DNA of 64,000 bases, taken from Cavia porcellus. Lineage: Eukaryota; Chordata; Mammalia; Rodentia; Caviidae. The DNA lies in contig NW_026947544.1 in assembly GCF_034190915.1 (NCBI RefSeq), forward strand, positions 992,001 through 1,056,000. Reading direction: 5' to 3'. The position numbers and the translations under genes are program-made. Below, piece by piece: positions 25,074-34,950 of the stretch. The notes below the pieces were generated by a model. That model had not been told where the DNA came from. It made no database searches and worked only from the letters and a program-made list of their open reading frames with translations. Within the stretch, counting starts at the first letter, position 1; each line of letters starts with the position of its first letter.

Positions 25074-25100
25074 GTGTGTGTGTATGTGTGTGTGTGTGTG
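25074..25100 (+). repeat. (TG)n microsatellite, interrupted
   Basis: This is a run of TG dinucleotides with an interrupting 'tgta'. It is followed by more TG-rich text to about 25,130. Confidence 0.85.
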
Positions 25101-25269
25101 TTTCTGTATGTGTGCATTTGTGTTGTTTGTTAATGTATGAATGCATATAACTTATATACATATGTGTGCATAGATACTGATACTCTCTGCTTATCAAAAT
25201 AATCTCTGCTTATCAAAAGTAACCTTTTTGCTTCCAACATTGCACTGTTTGATCAATTTTCTTATATCC

Positions 25270-25990
25270 ATAATTTATAATGTATGCTATTTTATTTTTT
25301 AATTTGAAAGAGAATAAAACAAAACAAAACAAAACAGATGAAAGAAAATCAGAACAGAACATTCCAGGAAACAGAGCATTACAGAAAAAACAACAAGACA
25401 TTAAGAATTACTACCTTATTGTCTCTTATTTTCTTCAAAATAGCTCACCATACATTAATACACAATAATAACAAACATAAAAAATCATATAAAACCATTC
25501 TAAACAATGAAAGCATTAAATAAGATAAATAAGATAACAGGAAATGAGCCATGGCTTCTAAATAAGATAACAGGAAATGAACCATGGCTACTATAATAGC
25601 TCATTTTCCTCAAAAAAAAAAAAGTCATTCAGACCATCACACATAATAAAATCAAGTAAAACACAACAGGATAGAACCAATCAGAACAACAAAAGCATGG
25701 TAGTATTTCAAAGCAAGATGACAGGAAATAAGCAATGGCTACTATAATATCTCATTTTCTTCAGAATAGTTGTTCACACCATCATCCATAATAAAGTCAA
25801 ACAAAATGAAAAAAAAAAAACCAAACAAATGAAAGAAATAATTATAAGGCTTCAAAGCAATAGAATAGCAAACCAAGTTTACTATCATATGTCACATTAT
25901 ATTAAAAATAGCTGCCCCTATAACCAGACAGAATAAAAGCTGTCAACACAAGGCAGAAAAAAGCCAAACCTAATAAACTATGAAAACAAT
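25270..25990 (-). mobile_element. Internally repeated L1 3'UTR, antisense
   Basis: It starts with 'aaagagaataaaacaaaaca' (L1 3'UTR) and then repeats a module about 125-180 bp long with the order 'aagataacaggaaat', 'ggctactataat', 'tcattttcctc/cttc', 'accatca(c/t)', 'ataataaaatcaa', 'gaaccaatcagaac', 'aaaagcatggtagta'. Copies of this module begin near 25,520, 25,555 (a short duplicate) and 25,710. The same module occurs in the 3'UTRs at 13,600-13,860, 27,170-27,500 and 52,780-53,100. It is probably the 3' part of the older L1 that continues at 26,250. Confidence 0.7.
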
Positions 25991-26249
25991 ATAAGATTAA
26001 ATTAACAGTAATTAACAACTTTCCTTCCCAGGTTTTTCCTCCCCTATCACTCCTACATGAACTATTTAGCTTTTGGATCCCATTAACTGTTTCTGTTTCT
26101 TATGCTGAAGTAGATGCTTATGAGTTTAAAACTGACTCACCCATGAACATGATCTCCAGTTGTTCTATTTATCTAGAGTAGCCTTGAGATCATTTTACTT
26201 TAGAGCTGGGTAACTTTCCACTGCTTGAAAATACCCTATCTTTCTTGTC

Positions 26250-26701
26250 AGTTCTGAGGTTGATAGTAAAGTTACTCTTGCTTTTATTTTTCTGGTCTAG
26301 TGTCATTTGGAAGAATTGTTTCTCTCCTTTACTTTTTGGTATATGAATTTTCTTTCCAGTTAAATATGTTTTTTCTGCAGTATTTTGATGGATCTTGTTT
26401 CTTGATGCACTGTCCCTGTGTTTCTTTTATTGCTGACCTGAGGCCATTTAAATTAGTGGTTATAACCAGCAAACCAATGTTTGTCTGCCCTGCAATCTTT
26501 TTGTTTTTGACCCTCTACTTTCCCCTTCATTCAGGTGCCTATCTTGTTTGGTGATCTTCCTGTGCTGCTGTTCATGAAACCATGGCCATTTTTATTTCTC
26601 TCTAGAATACACATTAGCACTCTTAGTAGGTTTGGTTTTGTAGTTATGAATTCCTTCAGTTGTTATTTATCATAGAAGCATCTTATTTTTCCATTAGTTT
26701 T
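26250..26701 (-). mobile_element. Older L1, left part (ORF2 5' end), split by a younger L1
   Basis: Blocks such as 'ttgtttcttgatgcactgtc' and 'gaggccatttaaattagtgg' match the antisense start of ORF2 in the full-length L1 (about 31,590-31,690). 26,640-26,700 ('gaattccttcagttgttatt', 'tcatagaagcatcttat') matches the ORF1 C-terminal region at about 31,820-31,860. The text stops exactly at the 14-bp duplication and resumes at 33,230 with the next part of ORF1. The two pieces are therefore one element. Confidence 0.8.
26688..26701. repeat. Target-site duplication, left copy
   Basis: The sequence tttccattagtttt is identical to 33,216-33,229. The last T bases merge with the reversed poly(A) tail of the inserted L1. 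Confidence 0.85.
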
Positions 26702-27893
26702 TTTTTTTTTTAATTCAAAAGGAAAAAGAGAAAAACACAGAAAAAAACAAAGCGGTGTAAGGGTACACGTAATACAGAACTACAAAAAAAAAAAAAAACA
26801 CACAGTAAGAAATCACCAGTTAATAGATTACGTATTATCATCTTAGAAATAGTTGCTCAAATCACAGTATCAAAGAATACAAAGTGGACATTCAAACAGT
26901 GAGACTGCAAACAGTTGTGTTCAATGATCCAACCAAAAACATTAATATGGTCAGCTATTTAACACCCCTAAACACACTTGCAGTTGTATCCTTTAGAGCT
27001 TTTTTTCCCTCTCTTTTTTACAACAAAATTTACACATTTTGGGTTTTATTACTCCTTAGTTCTTATTACTCTTTTGGGGGGGGGGGAGAGAACAAAGTCA
27101 AATATGGCAAAACAAAGCTGTCAGTCAAAACCAAGGATAGACATAGCACATGATGTAAAACAGAGTACAAGGATATCAACAATGGTTATCAATAATGTCT
27201 CTTGTTTCCTTAAAAAGAATTTTCTATCTCATTAGATATTATAAAGTTGAACAAAACAGTAGAGAACAAGACCAATAAAACTTAGGCATTGTAAACATTA
27301 CAGGACGTCCAAAGGAGACAATAGTCAAACCAGCATGGGCATCTTAGTGAATCTTATTGCCTTCAAAGTAGTTGCCTATACCCTCAAACTTGATACTATC
27401 ATACAGAATGGAACAGAGTCTAATCAGTCAAAACCAGATCATGGGAGTATTACAGGACTTCAAAACAAGTTAATAGGAAATCAAAAAAGTTACTATTATA
27501 CCTCCTGCTAATTTTTTAAATTTTTCCCCTTAATTAAAACTAACATAAGAAATAACTAAATAATTTTTTTAAAGAATAAGGGAGAGATTGAGATAAAACA
27601 GGACATAAAAATATAACAATACGGGTCAAAGCACGACTGTTTCAGCAACCTAGTGCTTCACCACCAAAAAACCCGACTTAGTAGTTACCATAGTGTCTGT
27701 CTTTTTTCCTTGAAATATTTGAATAAAACTTCATACATTATAGCTTCAAATATTTCCATATCAAGAAGCCCAGAATAAAGACTTTCCAATTAATAAGTGG
27801 AAACTTTATAAGGCTTCAAGGCCACATAATGGGGAATCATGATTACCACATATTTTTATATATTTGAATGATTACTTACATTAGGGAAACTAT
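26702..27893 (-). mobile_element. 3'UTR of the full-length L1
   Basis: About 1.2 kb of noncoding sequence lies after the ORF2 stop. It contains the module also seen doubled at 1,187-1,975 (forward 26,800-26,920). It has a run of ten or more G at about 27,075-27,087, which is a C run on the L1 sense strand. It also has repeated 'tattacagga(c/a)' modules at about 27,296 and 27,450. The short frames within it (84-90 codons) are not genes. Confidence 0.8.
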
Positions 27894-30800
27894 TCAGTAT
27901 TCACACATGCAAGATTGATTTATTTCACTTATAAGTATGGTCTCAAGCTGCGCCCATTTATTGATAAATATATCAGTGTGATCCTTCTTTATAGCTGAAT
28001 AATACTCCATTGTATAGAAATACCACAACTTTTTTATCCATTCCTCAGTTGATGGACACTTGGGTTGTTTCCAAGATCTGGCGATTACAAATTGTGTTGC
28101 TATAAACATAGGTGCACATATATCACTGTGGTATGATGCTTTCAGTTCTTCTGGGAATATGCCTAGAAGTGGAATAGCTGGAACAAATGGGATTTCCAAT
28201 CCCAACTTTTTGAGAAATCTCCAGACAGACCTCCACAAAGGCTGTACCAGTCTACACTCCCACCAACAGTGTAGGAGAGTTCTTTTTTCCCCACATCCTT
28301 TCCAGCATTTGTTGTTGTTGGTTTTCTTGATCCTGGCCATTCTTTTAGGAGTGAGATGGTATCTCAGTGTGGTTTTAATTTGCATTTCTCTAATGACCAA
28401 AGATGATGAACATTTTTTCATGTATTTATTTGACATTTGTATTTCTTCATCTGAGAATTGCGTATTCATCTCAAATGCCCATTTTTGAATTGGATCTTTG
28501 CATTTTGGGGGTCTGAGTTTTTTTAATTCTTTATATGTTTTAGACAAGAGTCCCTTGTCTGAGAGAGAGTTCACTAAAATCTTTTCCCAGTTTGTGGGTT
28601 TTCTTTTCACTATGCTGGAGATTTCTTTTGACATGCAGAAACTTTTTAATAAGAATTGGTCCCAGTTATTGATTCTGGGAAGTATTTCCTGTGCGGTTTG
28701 AGTCCTGTTCATGAATTCTCTACCTACTCCTATGTCTTCAAGGTTTCTACCCAATTTGTCTTCCAATAGATTTAGTGTTTCTGTTTTAATATTCAGATCT
28801 TTGACCCATTTAGATTTTAATTTAGTACATGGTGATAGACTTGGGTCTAGCTTTAATTTTCGGCAAATGGAGAGCCAGTTTTTCCAGCACTATTTATTAA
28901 AGAGACTGTCGTTCTTCCAGTGAACCTGCTTGGCTCCTTTATCAAAGATAAGGTGGTTGAGTGTGTTTGTAGTTGTGGTTGTATCTTCTAATCTATTCCA
29001 TTGATCTTTGGCTCTGTTTTCATTCCAATACCATGTTGATTTTACTACTGTTGCTTTGTAGTATAACTTCAAGTAAGGGATTGTGATGCCTCCTGCTTTG
29101 TCTTTGCTGCTTAGAATTGCCTTTGCTATTCTAGGTCTCTTCTGGTTCCATATGAAATTTAGGAGTGATTTCTATAGATCTATAAAGTATGTTGATGGTA
29201 TTTCTATTGGGATTGCATTGAATCTGTACAACAGTTTTGGGAGAATGGCCATCTTCACAATGTTTGTTCTTCCTAAGCATGAGCAAGGGATGTCTTTCCA
29301 TTTTCTGAGATCATCCTCAATTTCCTTTTTCAGTGTATTATAATTTTCACTGTATAAGTCTTTCACTTCTTTTGTAAGAGTAATTCCTAAATATTTCACT
29401 TTTTTGCTTGCTAATGAGAACTGCAGTTTCTCTTATTTCCCTCTCTGTGATTTTGTTGTTCGTGTATAGGAATGATATTGATTTCTGAGTATTGATTTTG
29501 TATCCAGCCACATTACTGAATTTATTTATTGTACCTAAGAGTCTTTCAATGGAGTTTAGGGGGTCTTCTACGTAGAGTATCATGTCATCCACAAACAATG
29601 ATAATTTAACTTTTTCTTTTCCTATCTTTACCCCTTTTATTTCTCTTTCTTGCCTAATTGCTCTGGCTAGTACTTCCAGTACTATATTAAATAGGAGTGG
29701 TGATAAAGGACATCCTTGTCTTGTGTCTGACTTTAAAGTAAAGGCTTTCAATTTTTGGCCATTTAGTATGATGCTGGCGGTTGGTTTGTCATAAATGGCC
29801 TTTATTATATTGAGGTAAAGACCATCTATTCCAATTTTCTGTAAAGTTTTTATCATGAATAAATGTTGGATCTTATCAAAGGCTTTTTCTGCATCTATAG
29901 AAATGATCACATGATTCTTATTTTTGGCTTTATTGATATGGTGGATTACATTTATTGATTTGCGTATGTTGAACCATCCTTGCATTCCTGGGATGAATCC
30001 CACTTGGTCATGGTGTATAATCTTCTTGATGATTTGCTGCATCCTATTTGCCAATATTTTATTGAGGATTTTTGCATCTGTGTTCATTAGGGAGATTGGT
30101 CTATAGTTCTCTTTTTTGTTGGGTCTTTCTCAGGTTTTGGTACTAGAGTAATATTTGCTTCCAGGAATGACTTAGGAAGGATTGCTTCCCTTTCAATTTC
30201 ATTGAGTAGTTTGAGGAGTGTTGGCATTAGGTCTTCTTTGTATTTCTTGTAGAATTCTGCAGTGAATCCATCTGGGCCTGGGCTCTTCTTGGTGGGTAAG
30301 GACTTAATTACATTTTCAATTTCAGTAACAGAGATTGGGTTATTCAACAGTTTTACATCCTCTTGATCTAGCTTTGGTATTTCATATGTTTCTAAGAATC
30401 TGTCTATTACTTCTGTGTTATCAAACTTTTGAGAGTAGAGGTTTTCAAAATAGGTGTTGATGATCTTCTGTATTTCTATTGGGTCTGTAGTGATTTCACC
30501 CTTTTCATTTCTTATTGCATGAATTTGAGCTTTTTCTTCCCTTTTTAAAATAAGGCTGGCTAGGAGCTTATCAATTTTATTTATTCTTTCAAAGAACCAA
30601 CTCGTTGATTCATTGATTCTTTGGATGGTTTTCTTTGTCTCTATTGCATTGATTTCTGCTCTGATTTTTATAATTTCCTCTCTTCTTTTGGCTTTGGGCT
30701 TGACTTGCTCTTCTTTTTCTAGCTGTTTGAGGTGTAGCATCAAGTTATTTATTTGTATTCGTTCTGTTTTCCTGATGTGGGATCTCAGTGCAATAAATTT

Positions 30801-31715
30801 TCCTCTCAGGACGGCTTTCATTGCATCCCACAGATTCCAGTAAGTTGTATCTGCATTTTCATTTTCTTTTAGGTATTAATTTCTTCTTTAATTTCTTCTG
30901 TGACCCAGTGATTACTCAAGAGTGTGTTATTCAGTTTCCATGTGTTTGCGGGATTTTTTCAGTATCTTTTATCATTAATTTCTAATTTCAGAGCACTATG
31001 ATCTGATAACATGCAAGGGATGACTTCAACTCTTTTGCATTTGTTTAAATATGTTCTGTGAGCTAATATATGATCTATTTTAGAGAATGATCCATGTACT
31101 GCTGAGAAGAATGTGTATTCTGATGTTGTTGGTGGAACATTCTGTATATGTCTATCAAATCCATTTGTTTGCAGGTGTGATTCAGTTCTGTTATTTCTTT
31201 GCTCATTTTCTGTCTGGTTGATCTGTCTCTTGGTGTCAATGGCGTGTTAAGGTCTCCTGTTACAATTGTGTTACTGATAACACAGTAACACAATTTTCAT
31301 TTCTGTTAATAGTTGTTTTATATAACTGGGTGCTCTGGAGTTTGGTGCGTATATATTTAAGGTAGTTATCTCTTCCTCTTGGAGTTTTCCCCTTACGAGT
31401 ATGCAGTGACCTTCTTTACCCTTTATGGTCATTGTTGGTTTAAAGTTCACGTTGTTTGCAAACAGAATGGCTACTCCTGCCTTTTTTTTGGATTCCTGCT
31501 GCATGAAGAATTGTTTTCCATCCTTTGACTTTCAGTCTGTGAGTATCCTTCTGGGTTAGATGGGTTTCCTGTAAACAGCATATGGTTGGATTTTGTTTCT
31601 TGATCCATTCTGCTAGTCTGTTTCTTTTGCTTGGTGCATTGAGACCATTTACATTACTGGTTATTACTGTTAAATGCTGGTTTATTGTTGGAATCTTATC
31701 TCTCTGCTGTTGCAT
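27894..31715 (-). pseudogene. L1 ORF2 (endonuclease, reverse transcriptase), inactivated
   Basis: ORF2 encodes the protein that nicks target DNA and reverse-transcribes L1 RNA. The minus-strand pieces in order are as follows. 31,715-31,440 is the endonuclease start with 'SNVNGLN' and 'CCLQETHLT'. 31,504-31,271 has 'LNIYAPN'. 31,293-31,075 has 'GDLNTPL', with D and N kept. 30,821-30,087 has '[13 protein letters not shown]' before the RT. 30,087-29,347 is the RT core with '[17 protein letters not shown]', '[12 protein letters not shown]' and FVDD at about 29,584-29,595, where active L1s carry FADD. 29,399-29,172 and 28,766-27,894 are the C-terminus with the cysteine stretch '[18 protein letters not shown]'. 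At least five frame changes separate the pieces, so no full-length protein can be made. Confidence 0.92.
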
Positions 31716-31753
31716 CTTTATCTTTCTGTTCTGTTTAATTATTTGCTTTGTTT

Positions 31754-32786
31754 AGTGGTTTTTTCCTTTGTGTATCTAAACTGTGTTTCAATATTTTTTG
31801 CAGGGTTGGTTTGGCGTTCATGAAGTTCTTCAGCTGTTCTTTGTCATGGAAGTATCGTATTTCACCGTCAATTTTGAATGATAATTTTGTAGGATTCATC
31901 AGTCTAGGTTGGAAATCATTTTGCTTTAGGATCTGGAATACTTCACTCCATGCTCTCCTTGACTTTATTGTTTGTGCTGAGAAGTCTGCTGTGATTCTGA
32001 TAGGTTTCCTTTATAAGTGATCTGTTTTTTCTCTCTGACAGCTTTTAATAATCTATTCTTGTGTTGGTTTTCTGGGATTGTGATTATTATATGTCTGCGT
32101 GTAGTTTTATTTTGGTTATTACTCTTTGGAGTTCCATAGGCTTCACTGAACCTGATGTCAGTTTCTGATCTCATGCTTGGGAAATTTTCAGCTGTTACTG
32201 CTCTAAATATCCCCTTGACATCCTTTATGTTGTCCCCTTCTTTTTCATTAATCTCTATCATTCTTATGTTATTCTTCTTTGCATCCTCTTGCAGTTGTTG
32301 AATTGTTGTTTCCTGATTCCTTGTTATTTTTAAAAGATCTTTCCTTTCCTGTTCACTAGCTGCAATCCTGTCTTCAAGGTCTGAAATTCTATCTTCACTT
32401 TCATTAAGGTGGTTTTTACAGCTTTCAGTGGAGTTTTTTATTTCCTGTATATCTCTGTGCATCTGCATTATGTATTTTGTTTGTTTCTTATATTGCTCGT
32501 CTAGGGATTCCATCTTTTTGTTTAGTTCCTCCAAGTTTTTATCTGTGTTTTCTTTAGATATATTCAGAATCTCTTTCATTTCTTTTATCATTTCTTCTTT
32601 TATCTGGGGGATTATTTCGAGTTTGAATTTCTTTAAAGCTTCCTGGAGTTGCTTGTCAATTTCAGTAGCTATTGTGTCAGATATTTGAGGTGAATGGCAT
32701 ATATTTTCTTCTATACACATTGCTCCTAGAGTTTCTTGAGATGGGCTGGAGGTTTGAGGTTGTAATTTGGTCTTTTGTTTTGTCAT
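31754..32786 (-). pseudogene. L1 ORF1 (RNA-binding coiled-coil protein), frameshifted
   Basis: ORF1 protein coats L1 RNA as a trimer. The 273-codon frame starts with Met at 32,786 ('MTKQKTKLQPQ'). About residues 50-150 are rich in K/E heptads ('EEMIKEMKEILNISKEN', 'ESLDEQYKKQTKYI'), as expected of the coiled coil. The RNA-recognition part follows ('NNIRMIEI'), then 'RLLKAVREKKQITYKG' near the end. The last residues then change register: the normal C-terminal domain is still in the DNA below 31,990, but in another frame. Family ORF1 proteins are about 300-370 residues, so this product would be cut short. The same N-terminal pattern ('ETLEAIYIEENICH') is found in the L1 at 58,092. Confidence 0.9.
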
Positions 32787-33215
32787 TTTCCCATATTTCT
32801 GTGTTTCAAGTGTTATTTGAAAGCTTCCTCAGGATCTGTTGAAAATCCCCTTCTATGTTTGCAGCTACTGAGACTCTGGCACCATGCTACCCCAAGCCAC
32901 TGGGCCTGCAGAACCAATGGCCCTCCTCTGCCTGCTCAGAACTCCGCAGTTCAAGACAAGCTGGGCCTCAGGGACACTGTGCGCCCACCTGCCCCTTGGA
33001 AGCTGCACAGCTCTCCAATCGTAGCTGGGATGTGGAGGCGGATGTAGATGCCTCAAGCCCACCTCTCCACTTCACTGCACTTGGAAGCCTGGAGGGACCC
33101 AAACAGTCTGGGCCGAGCTATCCACAGTCCTCCAAACACACAGGGAGGCCGATGCAGGCATCACAGATCTGCCCTGCCCCTCCTCTGCACACCGATGGCT
33201 AGGCGCGGCAGTCCC
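32787..33215 (-). promoter_or_regulatory. L1 5'UTR of the full-length element
   Basis: This is the most GC-rich segment of the window, with several CpG dinucleotides, between ORF1 and the right target-site duplication. In L1s the 5'UTR carries the internal pol II promoter. No tandem monomers are visible here, unlike the array at 34,135-34,950. The first ~90 bp next to ORF1 match the other L1 at 58,093-58,195, but the rest does not. The chance frames of 65-115 codons on both strands are not genes. Confidence 0.75.
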
Positions 33216-33229
33216 TTTCCATTAGTTTT
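33216..33229. repeat. Target-site duplication, right copy
   Basis: The sequence tttccattagtttt is identical to 26,688-26,701. It bounds the full-length L1 on its 5' side. Confidence 0.85.
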
Positions 33230-33890
33230 GAAAGACAGTTTTTCACGGTAGATCAATCTGGGGTGGAAACTGTTTTCTTTCATAGTTTGAAACATTTTTT
33301 TCTGAATTAATCTTGCTTAATGGTCTGATTTGGTAAGTCTTGTGATTCTGATTGGTTTTCCCTTTTTAGATAATCTTCATTTTCCAATAGCTTTTAATAC
33401 TCTATTCTTGTGCTGAATTTTGAGGATCTGCATTACTCTATGTCTGGGTATAGATTTACTTTGGTTTTGGCTAGTTGGAGTCCTATGTGCCTCACTTATC
33501 TGCATTCCATATCCATTTCCCATGTTTGGGAAGATTTTTCCTATTACTTCTGTAAATAGCCCTTTAATTTGTGTTGAATTCTGCTTCTTCACCAACACGT
33601 ATAACTCATACATTATGCTTCTTTGTGTCCTTTTGCAGTCATTTAGATGTTATTTCTGATTCCATGTTGTTTTTATAAGATGTTTACTTTCACAATGTGT
33701 AGCTGGAATCCTAGCTTTAAGATCTGAAAATCTACTTCAGGTCTGTGACTTCCACTTACTTTCATGACACTCTCTCTACTTGATCTATGTGGACTGAGTT
33801 CTGAGCTTTCCTTTTGCTCCTTCACCTTGTTATTCTCTTGTTTTCCTCCCAGCCAGCTGGTTGAGTGGTTCCATATACTTTCCACATTAC
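33230..33890 (-). mobile_element. Older L1, right part (ORF1), antisense
   Basis: The minus-strand frame at 33,613-33,377 reads 'IGKIFPNMGNGYGMQISEAH' and 'KIQHKNRVLKAIGK', which is the RNA-binding part of an L1 ORF1. The frame at 33,885-33,673 includes 'EVDFQILKLGFQLHIVK' and fits the coiled-coil side. The two frames differ, so ORF1 is broken. The text continues directly from 26,701 when the inserted L1 is skipped. The family is more diverged than the inserted element. Confidence 0.8.
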
Positions 33891-34134
33891 CTGCCTCATC
33901 ACAGTATAGGAGGATGGGGCAGGTACTTGGGTTCTTCTAACCCCAGATTTACAGTTAGATAGCAGGGCAAGAAGCATGCTACTCCACATCTATGCAGGTA
34001 CAATGAGGTCCCCTAATGATCAAGAGTGTGTGGAGTCTGGGTTGCTTCTCTCAGCCTGTGTGTCTACAAACTCCCATGATGGTGGCAGACATATAAGGAT
34101 GTATTTTGCTGAGTCTGCTATTGGGTGATGGCTG
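33891..34134 (-). other. Segment between old L1 ORF1 and the monomer array
   Basis: This noncoding sequence lies upstream (on the minus strand) of the old L1 ORF1. By position it would be the non-repeated part of that element's 5'UTR. No motif is recognised. Confidence 0.45.
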
Positions 34135-34950
34135 CCCAAAGGAAACAAGTACTTCCAAGGTTGGTCTACAGGGCACAGGACTTACCTGGCTGTATGTCCC
34201 TATTCTTCCTAGCCACCTGCATGAAGGAGCCTTCCAGTGGCAGCTGCATGCAGGCAGAGCAGGATGTGCTGGTTCTCTCTGCATTCACTGACCACACAAC
34301 AAAGGACTTTTGGTGGCACCATCAAGCAAGCAATGGTGGGTCTGTCTTCCTCTCTCTGTCTGTGCTGTGCATCAGGAGGAAAGGGCTTCCTGGTGATGAT
34401 ATCTGGCATATAGTGGCAGATCTCTCTGCTCTTTCTGCCCACATTTGGAAGAAAGCACTTTCCAGTGTTGGGGTCTGGCTTCAGAGGCAGATCTTTCTGG
34501 CTCTTTGTCCCCTACTATGCCTTCCCATAGGAAATATTTTTGTTTGTTTGTGGGTTTTTGTTTATTTGTTTTATTGGTGAAACTGCCTGAGCATGCATAT
34601 ATGGATCTCTCTGGCTCTCTATGCACATACTGTGAACCCACAAGAAAGGGCCTTATGGCAGCAGTTCTCTGCAGGCATAGGTGCTTCTTTCTAGCTCTCT
34701 CTGCTTGTTCTGTGTACCCATAAGAAAGGGCCTTCTTTTATTATCAGACAGGCAGAGACAGGTCTGTCTGGCTCTCTCTGCCTTGCTGTGTGCCCATAAC
34801 AAAAGGCTTTCTGGTGTCAGTTCCTGGCAGGCAGAGGCACATTTGTCTGGCTCTTTCTGCCAGCACCAAGAGCCCATAAAAAAAGAGCCTTTTTGGTTTC
34901 AGTGTCTGGCAAGCAGTGTCAGATCTCTTTAGTTTTCTCTGTTCACACTC
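34135..34950 (-). repeat. Array of about ten diverged ~78-bp units, likely L1 5'UTR monomers
   Basis: Units start near 34,135, 34,213, 34,294, 34,370, 34,445, 34,524, 34,637, 34,717, 34,793 and 34,873. Spacing is 75-81 bp except for one of 113 bp, where a T/G-rich stretch of about 35 bp is inserted. Each unit runs roughly as 'cccataagaaagggcctt', 'tggtgtcagt', 'ggcaggcagaggcag', 'tctgtctggctctctctgcc'. The array sits where the promoter of the minus-strand older L1 should be. Mouse L1 promoters are also monomer arrays, though with ~200-bp units. The frames of 74-151 codons inside are repeat-derived and not genes. Confidence 0.85.

Larger units (their letters stand above)
26702..33215 (-). mobile_element. 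L1: Full-length L1 (~6.5 kb), antisense, nested in an older L1
   Basis: On the minus strand the order is 5'UTR (32,787-33,215), ORF1 (about 31,754-32,786), ORF2 (27,894-31,715), a long 3'UTR (26,702-27,893) and a short A tail at the duplication. The 14-bp repeats at 26,688-26,701 and 33,216-33,229 show target-primed insertion. It is by eye the least decayed L1 of the window, judging by frame length (longest frames 290, 273, 246 and 244 codons). It is still defective: ORF2 is split across reading frames and ORF1 has a late frameshift. Mobility would need proteins from another copy. Confidence 0.92.

Noticed and set aside
28060..28488. 142-codon plus-strand frame and similar plus frames across 26-34 kb
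   Set aside because: They are antisense shadows of the minus-strand L1 ORF2 and ORF1, with no independent support.
32855..33202. 115-codon GC-rich frame and a possible CpG-island promoter
   Set aside because: The GC-rich block is the L1 5'UTR bounded by the target-site duplication. It is not a host gene promoter or exon.
34125..34580. 151-codon plus-strand frame
   Set aside because: It runs across the ~78-bp repeat array. The frame follows the repeat, and 'LSGSL/ALSAL' motifs repeat with the units.
34135..34950. CRISPR-like array
   Set aside because: Units are contiguous and diverged along their whole length with no unique spacers, and the sequence is mammalian.
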